From Adiantum capillus-veneris (Eukaryota; Streptophyta; Polypodiopsida; Polypodiales; Pteridaceae), in assembly GCA_014529385.2 (NCBI GenBank), contig CM043969.1, forward strand, positions 68,107,676-68,165,675: a DNA stretch of 58,000 nt, in the 5' to 3' direction. Positions within the stretch are counted from its first letter, which is position 1. Each line of letters opens with the position of its first letter. The notes below the pieces were generated by a model that searched no databases, was not told the DNA's origin, and worked only from the letters and a program-made list of their open reading frames with translations. Below, piece by piece: positions 31,493 through 41,764 of this stretch. The position numbers were made by a program, and so were the translations under genes.

Positions 31493-33075
31493 ATGCCTAA
31501 TCCTGATAGTTCAAGCCAAGACATGCATGCCATGGGCACACGATCTAGGCCGAGTGTGCTTAGCCGCTTGAAGGAGACTTTTAGTAGAGCCAGTCGCTTT
31601 GAACATGGAGCTAACAATGTGAATGAAGGAGGTGGGGAAGTAAATTCACCATTCATGACCAATGTAGACCCCATGCTCTTGGAGAGTGTGCAGGTGAATA
31701 CTCCATCACTGCACCCCCTGACTCTTCAAAGCTATTCCCCTCCAAGGTTATATTACCTGATGGTAGAAGCCTTGCCGAAGTGCAAGAGGTTGAGCAATAT
31801 ATCATTGCGGCTAGGGAAAAGGAAATCAAGAGCCTACGCAAGGCAGAGCAAAGGAGAGTTTAAAGTGAAATCCCTTATGTCAACATCCATGCTAGGCGAG
31901 CAATCGAGTGCTTGTGAATTACCAACCACTAAGGGTCGATAGAGAGCCACATTGCATCTAGTTCAAAGGACACCCCTAGCACCTCAATCCTAGATGGAGC
32001 ATTCCTAAATGAGGATTGGGATTATGAACTACAAAAGAAACTCTAACCGACCTATACACAGATCACACCTATCACATGGGTTGGTTAGATGTCCTACAAT
32101 CCACAACGGGTGCTCCTAGCGTAGAGGATCAACAACAAAGAGTTTGTGATGTCATCCATAGGGTTATTGAGCTAGAGGCATAACAAAGGGATCCACATGC
32201 CTTCAACGAGTCTCATGAGATTCTTGGATACAAGGAAGGCCAAGCAACCAACCTTATCACAAATAGAGACTCCCTCGATAAGTTTGATGGATTCTCCATA
32301 TGTTGTTTCTCCAGGGGCCTCTGTACAATCTGAGCCCACAAGTGATAGCTTTACCTTTCCAAGTCTAGATCATCTCTCTCCTGATGACACCATGGCTACC
32401 ATGCCTACCCTAGTGATGGATATGACAAAAAACACACCATGGACCTCATTTGTTAGTAAAGCACTGCTACATGATAGCCCAATGCTTGCAACAGTACCTA
32501 CAAGTGTGTATCAATCATATGCACCTATGGGTCCTCATGCTCATGTAGCTCCTACCCCTCCCATAGTCTCAACAACTTGTGCTCCACAACCACAACATCC
32601 AAGCTCTTATTTCAATGGGACCGGCTAGCATTAGCGTGTCACATCCAAATTCCGATATGCCTAGGGCACACATATCAACTTTGGGCCACCACATTGCATA
32701 ACATCGTACCCAACTTGGAACCCAAGGGCTTCCTATACTCCAAGTCCAATGCCAACCACCATTCCACATTCAATTCCTAGAGTGCATGTCCCCAATATAC
32801 CTGCTCACTTAGGTGACTTGACAACCTTTGCTCAAGCTATTGGTAGATCCATTGCTGAAAATATGCGTAACACGCCGGATAGAGAGCCTAGAAGTAAGGC
32901 AGTGCAAATAGCCAAGCTCACACAAAAATTTAGAGGAGACAAGGACGTGAGAAAGCATATCAAAGTGTTTGAACAAATATGTGATTCTCTAGGAGAACAC
33001 AATGACCTGCATAAGAGTAACGATTTAAGCTTGACCTTGAGTGGGAAGGCTGGGGACTAGTATAGAACCCTAAGG
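31493..33075 (+). pseudogene. Gypsy gag, Athila/Tat type, decayed
   Basis: The start MPNPDSSSQDMHAMGTRSRP is at 31493. The frame is broken near 31940 and resumes at 32197. The C-terminal part (32749-33060) has AQIAKLTQKFRGDKDV-like sequence (read VQIAKLTQKFRGDKDVRKH), IKVFEQICDSLGE and LTLSGKAGD, then a TAG where a Trp is expected, then YRTL. This is the gag core pattern (A.DWY). No protease or RT follows, so the element is truncated. Confidence 0.65.
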
Positions 33076-33779
33076 GTGGAAGAGAAAATGATTTACCCTA
33101 CTCTTAGGAGAATTTTCTTGAAATGTACTCTCCTATGATCTTAGTTGTAATGTTGCCTTAGATGGGAACTCACAATGCAAGGTGCTATTTGTTTTTTGTT
33201 TTTTTTGGATATTTACAGTGGTAGGTGGGGTTTGTGTAGAAGCTTGTATTTTGGTGGATGAACTACATGAAGCTTCATTTGACCTCCCTATTCTTGAGCT
33301 AAGTGATACAAATCATTCTTGCTTCGGTACCCAAACTAGCTCTAGAACAAGTGTGTAGTATTTCATGATCTTTCCCTTCTCGCGGTCTTCAATGGGCTTT
33401 ATAGTTACAAGATCCGACTCACATGGATCTATAGGTGATAGGGAAGAACACAATTAACATTTAGTAACCCAAATTTGATCATTCCCGTCATAGTAACCTT
33501 GGGCTTATAATAGTTGTTTAGGAATTCAACATTATGTTTTCTTACATTTCTTAGGGCGAGTGGGGCATCTCTTACGAGGCTTTTATTTTGAACCAGATTG
33601 AGCATCAAAAGTGCTTGTTAATGTAGGGACCCATTTGTATGTTGCCCTTGACAATTCACGTTGAGTCTTGGGTGCTTCCTTCTTTGTTTCAGCCACATGA
33701 GTTGAGTCTCTAGAGGGTTGTTGGTTATGCAATGTTCTTTTTTGTGTACTCTCAATTTTTAATTTTTTGGGTCTTTTTT
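33076..33779. other. Junction between the two inverted Gypsy copies, no gene
   Basis: Protein-like scraps are present (plus strand EASFDLPILELSDTNHSCFG, about 33268-33330), but no intact domain. The break between copy A (plus) and copy B (minus) lies here. Confidence 0.4.
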
Positions 33780-34469
33780 TTTAACCCAATCTATGGAATA
33801 TAGTGTGTGATAGCTCTAAATGAGCGTCTCGGTTAGAGGGACATGGCGTGCTTTACAACCCCAGATTTGGTTACTTTACGCCATTAGAATCCTCAAAATA
33901 GTCTATTTCTAGTTGGGAGCCAGGCTTAAAATGGAAAGTCCAAGGGTGAAAGTGTGAAGGGGAGGGTGGAGGACTTGTCCCACATGCACACTTCCCCTTG
34001 TGACGGTAGGCTATATATATAGTTTTGGGTCTATACTATATCATAAGACGAAGGCATGGGCTTGGGCTTGGGCTTGGGTAATGATCCCGATCCCGATACT
34101 TCTTTTAATATATACTTTCATTTTATTTTTCTTTAAATAAATTTGAAGATAAGGCCCATGCTGGTGCAAGCTGTGTGCGGATGTGGCCGCACACTAAGCA
34201 GCCACGTGTAGACCTTCCAAAACCAAAATAAAGCATGCAAGACAAAACTAACACATTGCAATTGCGAAACTAGCAGAACTACAACAGAGCTTGACTGGAC
34301 AACAACAAAAGAGATTAGCACTTAACATGATAGAACAAAACTTTGCTACCATTCTTGACACACTTACACCAAAAACACACACACATGAACTTTTCTCTAC
34401 CTTTCCTACATACACTAAGTGACTTCATGAGGCAGCACAGAGTGCTTCTTGATCTTGGTGCAGGGTAAC
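33780..34469 (-). other. Leader of Gypsy copy B
   Basis: The reverse complement matches the leader of copy A. Includes a (GGGCTT)n-like stretch at 34060-34078, whose equivalent in A is CCCCAAGCCCGAGCCC. No ORF of note. Confidence 0.6.
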
Positions 34470-34487
34470 TCCCCAGAAATGGTGCCA
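34470..34487 (-). promoter_or_regulatory. Primer binding site of copy B
   Basis: The minus strand reads TGGCACCATTTCTGGGGA four bases after the LTR end, with the same spacing as copy A. It is mutated relative to the Asp-tRNA site. Confidence 0.7.
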
Positions 34488-34491
34488 AAAA

Positions 34492-34735
34492 TGTGTGCAT
34501 CTGTCGTACGTGTCGGAGCTAGGGATTTGTCAAGCACCATGTGCGAGCCATAGATTGCTGCAAGCACACAACTAGGCTAACCTAGAAAGCTCAAAGGGAG
34601 CAAGGGTGTGTCACTAACCACTCTACGCTCGCCAATGTGAAGAATTTCTAGCCGTGAAGAAGAGGGAGCCACCGCCACCGCGCTCAATCGCCTCGCCGTT
34701 GCCGATGCCACCGCAATGGTCAATCGCACATACAC

Positions 34736-34813
<78 letters not shown>

Positions 34814-35074
34814 GTGAGCATACGATGGAGATAAGGCAAGAGAACTCTTCTTTAGCATGCACCCTTTAGAATCGGGGATTTAGGTTACATTGGCTCTTTT
34901 ATATGAGTTTGGCTCATTCACACGTAGGCGTCCACACTAGCCGGTCAAAGTAAAAATAGTGTCAAATGAGATATGTTATGCGCCTCTCATCGGCGATTAC
35001 CAAAGCACCTATAAAACAAACAAGCCCGGCCCCTGACTCAAAACAATGTGATTTGACATCCGGGGGTGTTAACT
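34492..35074 (-). repeat. Gypsy LTR copy B (583 bp)
   Basis: On the minus strand it ends GATGCACACA. A TATA box CATATAAAAGAG is at 34897-34908, followed by (TG)n and (AG)n at 34745-34810, matching copy A in order. The start is set by alignment to TGTTAAC of copy A. The first bases are mutated. Confidence 0.75.
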
Positions 35075-35093
35075 GAGCTGATGTTCATTTGCA

Positions 35094-35283
35094 AAGGTCA
35101 AAACCAAGCGATGGGGAGCATTGGGGACAATCACCAAGCCTCCTATTCGCCCGATGCTGACTCCACTAAGTGGACGTTTGCTTGTGATGACTTTAACACC
35201 AAGGTCAGCACCAAGTGATGGGGTGCGTTGGGAAATCACCAAGCCTCCTATTTTCCCAGTACTAACTCCACTGCATGACATGT
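35094..35283. repeat. Two-copy tandem repeat, 107-bp period
   Basis: AAGGTCAAAACCAAGCGATG... and AAGGTCAGCACCAAGTGATG... start at 35094 and 35201. Both run through ATCACCAAGCCTCCTATT and AACTCCACT-like ends. The second copy is about 83 bp. It lies directly outside LTR copy B. Confidence 0.85.
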
Positions 35284-35389
35284 AATCACATTGTCATCAC
35301 AAGGGTATCCATTGTCGATTAACAGATAGAGATGTTGACTTTGGTTCCATTTTTACTCCTGACTTTCTTATGTCGATTTTTGACACACA

Positions 35390-36497
35390 TTACCTTTGCA
35401 TTGGATTGCGAGTTCTAGGTTTCACGTCACGCCGAGTCGTGAATGGTTTAGCACATATGCTAGTGTTATGCTTGGACGTGTGTATCTAGCTGATGGTTTA
35501 GTGCATGACATAGTTGGTGCAAGTAATGTCAGACTATTGTTGTCGGATGGTGCATCGTACGTGTTGCAAGATGTATGCCATGTGCCAGGTTTGACGTAGA
35601 GCTTGATCTTTGTGAGGCACTTATGAGAACGGTGCCAGGTGCTAGTTAGTGTTGGACGATCATAGTTTTAGATTGTGTCGTGGACAGCTAGTCATAGCAA
35701 GAGATGATAGTGTTGGCACGATTCATGCAATGTGAGTACGTCACGTGCAAGACGAGATTGTATTTGTGAGTATGCAGCCATGCAGAGAGAGGAGGCATGT
35801 CTCTTTTGCGGATAGGTTGCACGATGCTCTTGTTTTGAGAGAAAGGCATGTCATTTGTGGATACACTGACGATTATGGATGGCTTGAGTGCTGAGGATTC
35901 AGTCGTGATTCACTCATTCATGGATATGCTTAGGCCAAAGGCTGATACGTTGCGAGTTGGAGCTAGGCATTGCTCTTGCCACACAGGGTTCACGACATAC
36001 AGATGCTCTTGGTGTGCATGTGACATGTGATGGACACAGGGATGGATTCCAAGGATCGGAGTTCGGGTGTCAGGGTGATTTCCATGAGCAGCTTTTTGAG
36101 ACAAATTTGACTCAGATGGTCAGATTGGCAGAGATGCTAGGATTGCATTAGCATTTGGGAGTCTCATGTACGAGATATTGATCTCGAGACACCCAAGATT
36201 TCATTTGTGGTAGGTGCATTTGCACTGGGAGCAATCATTCATGAATTGGCTGATGTTGGCCTTGAGCATACGGACACTTTGCAGTGTATGGTGAGATACC
36301 TGCGGGATGTGTGTAGCTTTGGTGAGGAGTATGTGGTCGATTGCTCTATACTTCCTCTACAATTAGAGTGGATACACATAGATTCAGTGATCCAGTGGAT
36401 GTTGTCTAAGGTCATACTTGTGATGGCCTTGTACAGGTTTGTATGGTTTTCTTTTTGTTTTCTCCCTCACGGCCACATTGGCCTTTACATGGGAGGT
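35390..36497 (+). pseudogene. Copia pol remnant (protease-like to RNase H)
   Basis: About 35396-35600 reads WIASSRFHVTPSREWFSTYA and LLLSDGASYVLQDVCHVPGL, the Copia protease-to-integrase region with the DSGAS site damaged. About 36150-36300 has GSLMYEILIS then VGAFALGAII and TLQCMVRYLRDV, the Copia RT/RNase H junction. Most of integrase and RT is missing or unreadable. Many stops. Confidence 0.7.
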
Positions 36498-36590
36498 TGT
36501 TGGGGTAACGCCCCATGTGGCCGGTTAGGCCAAGCACCCACCCGCTTGTTCATTATGTACATAATAGAATAAGGGGGCTCACATATTGAG
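36498..36590 (+). repeat. Start of the LTR of the 35390 Copia remnant
   Basis: TGTTGGGGTAACGCCCCATG follows GGGAGG (a short purine tract) directly after the decayed pol. The far end is not clear; the sequence loses LTR character after about 36590. Confidence 0.45.
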
Positions 36591-36679
36591 AGTGAGTTTA
36601 TAGCCCCTGCAAACACAAGTTTGAGCGCACCATCAATGATAGTAGATGAGTTTGACAATATTTGAGTAGTTGCAAAGGT

Positions 36680-37370
36680 GGCTATGGATAAAACATTAGA
36701 GATAAAAGCAAAACTCCCCAAAAAAGGTTAAAGAATATAGTCCACAAACTTGAAGCTACATAAGGAGACAACAAAGCATAACCAATAACTTTTAAAGTGT
36801 CATGATTGGCACATTTCAAGGGTAGCCTATAATGAAGAAAAGAACCCCAACAAGCATAAGTTATAGGGTGGGTAGCATCAAATGAGCCAATCAATGCTCA
36901 GGGCTACTATGAAGGAGAAAAAGGTTTTTGGGACAAAAAGTCGAAGGTAACACCCTCAAAGTTACCATTGTGTGAGAGCTATTCAACAAGAAACCAACAA
37001 TGCCATCAACACAAGTCAAAATCCTCAATTAGGTGAAAGATCATGCACACCAAGCTCCACTAGATTACCCAACAAAATCTAGTTACACAAGGACCAAGAA
37101 CAAAGTGAGTTCCCAAATTAGTAAATAAGAACTCAGCTACAGAGGCCCAAGTCCGATCTACACCCTCTTCTCAACAAAGATAAATCAAAGGTACAAGGCA
37201 ACTCTTTGAGAGAACACAAAGTTTTGCATGGCTTCATCATTGATATAGAGCATGCCATCAAATCCCTCATATTCTAAATATTTTACTTTTTTAAGTGACA
37301 AATCTTTCTTATAAATGGAATTGATCCCACATTTTAACTTCGATGGGGAGGCCATAAATTTTACCAATCA
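36680..37370 (-). pseudogene. Possible LINE ORF1-type (DUF4283-like) remnant
   Basis: Minus-strand scraps KVKYLEYEGFDGMLYINDEA (37270s), PKTFFSFIVALSIDWLI (near 36900) and LPLKCANHDTLKVIGYAL (about 36800) follow each other in order. The LPL...L..IG pattern and what precedes it recall the DUF4283 domain of plant LINE ORF1/gag-like proteins. Frame changes separate them. No zinc knuckle was found. 37371-37915 holds nothing I recognise. Confidence 0.3.
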
Positions 37371-37915
37371 ATTCCAAATTTGCTGGAATTTGTGAATTTA
37401 GAATCTACTTTTCAAGATCATGTAGCCGATTTTGCTCTATGTTTCCCATATCTGCTTATAGTTGGAATATTTATTATTCGTGTGAGGATATTTTTAAAAG
37501 AGATGATCAATTATATTCATTTATAGTAAGATTCTTTTAATTTAACAAATATCACATAAGGGAGAAATTAATGCACCCAAAACACCTACGTAGGTTTTCA
37601 AAAATGGACTCCCATTCACACATGATATATGGTGTTTTCTCTAAGTGGACCTCTCGAGGGCTATGGACATATCTCATGAGTTGATGGTTTGGGAGGACAT
37701 GAAGAATTTTCACTAAGTCACCTTTTCTTGTAGATACCTGGATGAGAACAAGTCCATGGTCCTTAATTATCTAAGATTCCTCAATGATTTAAAAATACTT
37801 TCAACAAACGATGCCCTAACATAGGAATGATTCGATAAAAAATAGTAAATCGTATATGTTTGCCATTGTTTGAGAAAGAAATGTTACCATAAATATATAG
37901 AATTGTCGAGCCACT

Positions 37916-38012
37916 TTTTCCCTCACTCGGATGTTTCCCCCCTTGTGCATTGTATACATGCCCATCACTCTAGGGCTAACTTATCTTTTTATTTGTGTAA
38001 GCAAAAGCCCAA
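37916..38012 (+). repeat. Relic of the same Copia LTR family as 21438-21665
   Basis: The string TTTCCCCCCTTGTGCATTGT, then CATGCCCATCACTCTAGGGC and TAACTTATCTTT, matches 21500-21580 (TTCTCCCGTGCGTTATATGC, CACGTCCATAATTCTAGGGC, TAACTTATATTT). Only about 100 bp remain. Confidence 0.7.
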
Positions 38013-38142
38013 ATATATTATTAAACCTCTTTTATGAAATAAATTAGGCAATTGAACATTAAATGAAATATCCTTATGTCGTTTGTAGATGCTATCATAC
38101 ATATATCTTAGTGGATGTCCCAAAACATAAATTATCATACAC

Positions 38143-39811
38143 TGTAACATACCCAAGATTTATTAATTAAGACTATTTTGATTGTTTTGCAAAAGTATTT
38201 CAACTTTACATTTTTGTTAAGTTGGAGAGGTTCTAATATCGCAACAATTGGATCAAAAACCAGAGTCTAAAAAATACTTTACAAAGAGACAAAGGTTATG
38301 CAAAGTGGCATCACAACAATTCATAATTAAATAAGGAATGGGGACGTTAAGATATAAGATTGTCAACTTCAAAAATGAGTTTGTTGACTTCTAAGAGGCA
38401 CTCTAGGATTCTTGAGCATGTCATTCAAACTTTGGGACTATTAATTATAGCCCTTACTAACTTGTTAACAATAAGTTTCTAAGGTTAGGAGCAATATAAT
38501 GCCTTAAGACTATGCTTGAGGATAAGAGTTGACCTACGAGAAAGATATAGAAACTTTTGGCTAAGTTTTGGAAAAGGGAGTGTTTTTAGAAAAGGAATAA
38601 TGTTTTTAGAAAAAGAAGTATGTTTAGAAAAGGACAACGTTTGTTTGTTGGGAAAAAAGAGTACTTTTAGAAAAGGAAAAGTGTTTCTAAGAATGGAAGA
38701 GAGTTTCTTAAAAAGAAAGAGTGTTTAGGAAAGAAAGAGTATTTTTAGAAAAAGAAGGGTGTTTTTAGCAAAGAAAGAGTATCTTTAGGAGAGAAAAAGA
38801 GATAAGATAAGTTTAGAGCTTTTTTTTTTCCCCCCCAAACTACGCAAGCTTCTCCTAAAATAAAAGCCTTCTAAATCATGTGCGCGTAGTTTTTTAGAAA
38901 GCCACGAATGCGCACAATCTTATCTTCTTATTTTTTTCTTTTTTTATCACTTTTTTTTTGTCCTTGAGAGCCTATAAAAGGGTCCTCTTCCTTCACTCTC
39001 AGACACACACAAAGGCTCTCAGAGACAAAAGCTCCCTTACTTTGATGTTAGAGGTATCTTCTCTCCCTCAACCTCTCTCCATCTCCATCTCCATCTCTAT
39101 CGCCATCGTGTTGTCCCTCGGATTATAGAGCTCTCTTTCAATCTCTCTTGCCATCTTCTCAGCAAGCAAGGAAGCTATAACTCAGCTTTTCACGATAAAG
39201 CTCTCCATCTTCTCAATCTTGATGCGATGGCCACGAAATGAGTGACAAGAAGTATCAAAGACACCTTTGCTGCTCTACCTCCAAAGAAGGTACAAATCGT
39301 ACCTCAATTGGAATTATCAACTATGAAAGAAGTTGAAGCTATCTAACCTTGAACATGGAGGTAGTCGAACACATTGCTGATTTGGTAAGATAAATTTATA
39401 ATTGTGCATCATTATACATACTAACCTGGTAAGTCAAGCTTAAGAATTCCCTTAAACCATCCAAGAAACGTGATTGTATCACAAGAAAAAAGCATATGAT
39501 TTTGTAGAGTAGTGAAATAATTGTTTGATAAATTATTGTTGATTGATATTAGGATTTAGTTGATCATGTCTGAGATCACTTAAAGACAACAATTACTGAG
39601 AGAATATTCTTCTTCCAAATGGAACTTGCCACTCTTAGTAATATGATCTTGTGGCTAGCGGAGAATAAGTTGAGACTGTCAGCTCTGTTTTTGTCCTTGC
39701 GGATAACAAGATGCCTTGAAGTTAGCAAGATCTCCCTTGCAGTAGTGATTGGGAAAGTTTGCACATTACACAATTAGCAAAAATAAATAAATCCTTTGAA
39801 AAGGCTCTGTT
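38143..39811 (+). repeat. Outer Gypsy LTR, left part (split by the chromovirus)
   Basis: It starts TGTAACATACCC, a common Gypsy LTR start. A TATA box (CCTATAAAAGGG) is at 38971-38982. The LTR is interrupted after 39811 by the chromovirus and resumes at 48731, ending CACA at 49394 before an iMet primer site. Total length is about 2.33 kb. The last five bases (39807-39811, CTGTT) are the target duplication. Confidence 0.72.
38560..38800. repeat. Purine-rich degenerate minisatellite in the LTR
   Basis: About ten loosely repeated units of 20-25 bp around TTTTTAGAAAA(G/A)GAA...GTGTTT. It lies some 170 bp upstream of the LTR TATA box, in the expected U3 region. The small ORF over it is an artefact. 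Confidence 0.7.
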
Positions 39812-41403
39812 TGTAACATTTAATGGCCTAAAATCTTATGTGTAGCGGAAATTAGCATGAATATAGTGGGCATTTCATTAGAATAGATTCCTAATGAGAA
39901 TTACAAGAGTGCTTGGGTGGAGAGTGCAACAAAAATCATAACACCTAGCTAGATAGCATCGACAATACTTTCAAAAGAGAGAGCAATTAAGCTATTGACA
40001 ACAGTTGAGGACCGGATTTGCATGGAGCCGGTCCCCCCTCCAAAAGGCTTTGTATTATGGTTTCTCCCATCAAGAGAGACATTGTACAATACAATTCTTT
40101 GTGTTCCTTCAAGACTAGCTAGTGCAATGAAGATGGAAGCTTCATACACCAAGCAAAACACTTAATCAAACACAACTTGAATTATCCCCGTTCTCAGACC
40201 CAAGACCTCACACACCTTCGAAGATGGTGAGAGCTAGCAGGGTATGAGAGTAGATTGAGAGGAAAAAGAAGTATCTTACGAGAAAGAAGTACATCTCCTC
40301 ACATAATCACTCATATTAGCATAGCTTAGCTTAGTAATTAGCTTGGTAGAGAAGATGAGCATGCATTGAAGCTTGGCTCTTGGTTGGATTTGCATCCACA
40401 TGCCAAGAGAGTGTTGATGTAGGCTTCTATCTCACAAGCTTGGAGTAGGTGATGAGCTCTCCATTAAAGCTTGGGAGGAGATAGAGTATTTTCCCTTCAC
40501 ACATGGTCAAGTGTGAGAGTGTGTGTGTCAATGCCAAGCAAAAATCAGCCCCCCCTCTCTCTTGGGCGAGCCCTAGCTGCTAAATAAGTCTGGCCTTTGC
40601 CTCATTGGACCTCCCCAGGTCAAGCCAATAGGAATTAAGCAGCATAAGTGATAGCCTTTAGACATGTGTCCCCCTTTCCCCTTTTGTGAGAGCTTTAGGT
40701 AATTAAATAATTAAACTAAACTCTCATTGGACCCCTTTGCCTCCTGGCCAATAGGAATCAGGCAAGCCATGGGGCTCCTGAATGCTCATTGGACCCCTTG
40801 GGAGACTGCCCAATAGTCTTCTAGGAGACTTAATTCTCATTGGTTTCTTTTATTAAATGTTTTTAAATTAATTAAACTAGATTTACTCTAGCTTAATTCT
40901 CATTGGTCCACTTCAAGGGTCTTCCAATAGGAATTGGGCACACCTTGTGGGCATCTGGCCTAGGGAGCTGACATGTGTCCCTCATTCCCTTTGTGTAAAG
41001 GGAGCCTGTGTGTGTGTGTGTGTGGCTTTCTCTCTCATCCCCTAGCTTTGGGGCTCGCCCCCTCCCATGTAGGGATGTAGAAAGACTTTTTGGGCACACA
41101 CTAAGCATCCAATTTTCCCTAGGGTTGACCTTTGGACACAACCTTTGAATTTTGGAACCTTAGCATTTTGGAAGTCTTAATGGGCTGAACCTTAGGGTCT
41201 TTTTGGCCCATTGTTTCACATGGTTCTTTTGCAGATGGCCCCCCCTTTGGATCCCTATTTTCCCTCCTTTGGATCCCTACTGTGGCCGGTCTGCTAACTT
41301 AACCAATATTCTAGCTTTTTCTCCCTTGGCACTTCCCCACATTAAATGATCAGTTTAATATGAGAAAATCATTTAGGAGAATTAGATATTGATTATTATG
41401 ACA
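39812..41403 (-). repeat. 3' LTR of the chromovirus (1592 bp)
   Basis: On the minus strand it starts TGTCATAATAATC and ends AAATGTTACA. It holds a cluster of ATTGG/CCAAT motifs (40605-40930). A possible weak TATA-like CTTATTTAG is at about 40574-40582. ORFs in it (39949-40161, 40893-41141) are not genes; the first recurs identically in the other LTR. Confidence 0.96.
40605..40930 (-). promoter_or_regulatory. Cluster of paired ATTGG/CCAAT motifs in the LTR
   Basis: At least nine CCAAT boxes in either orientation occur in 330 bp. Most are in pairs CTCATTGGACC...CCAATAGGAA some 15-25 bp apart (about 40605/40625, 40725/40748, 40787/40809, 40900/40925). The same cluster is at 47925-48250 and, diverged, at 56470-56810. 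CCAAT boxes are NF-Y sites in general; a role in element transcription is inferred. Confidence 0.6.
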
Positions 41404-41420
41404 TTACCTCTCTCTTGAAA
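41404..41420 (-). promoter_or_regulatory. Chromovirus polypurine tract
   Basis: The minus strand AAGAGAGAGGTAA abuts the 3' LTR start TGTCATAAT. Confidence 0.8.
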
Positions 41421-41764
41421 TCATAGTCGTCCTCGACTATGGTGTAGAGAAGATAAAGCATATGCATGAGTCCTTTTCTTAGCGGGTAGAGGATCCCTAT
41501 GTTACCCTACGACATCATTCCATAATGGATGACTAGTCCATTTGGCGCTTGAGAGCCTGAGGCTGCCGCAAGCATGTCTGCACATTAGTCCTATCAGTCT
41601 TCCATAGTAGAGTGACAAGCTCTACTTGGTGTTCGGGAGACGTCGTCTCCGCAAACTTGATCTAAGCATGCATACTACTTCATTTTTGTGCACAAATAAA
41701 GAAAAAGAGAGTCTTATAAGACAAAATTTTTGTTCATTTTTTTAAAAACATTTTGTACATTTGC
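41421..41764. other. Chromovirus 3' untranslated region
   Basis: This lies between the ORF stop at 41765 and the purine tract. It contains no gene, only a pyrimidine/purine-mixed stretch. Confidence 0.6.

Noticed and set aside
34623-34869. ORFs on both strands with CVCV/ERER or HTHT runs
   Set aside because: These are microsatellites in Gypsy LTR copy B, not genes.
39220-39380. Possible short host exon (ATGGCCACGAAATGAG...)
   Set aside because: It lies within the outer Gypsy LTR downstream of its TATA box and has an immediate stop.
39949-40161. 70-aa ORF, identical to one at 47269-47481
   Set aside because: Repetition is explained by the two LTRs of the chromovirus; there is no sign of a conserved product.
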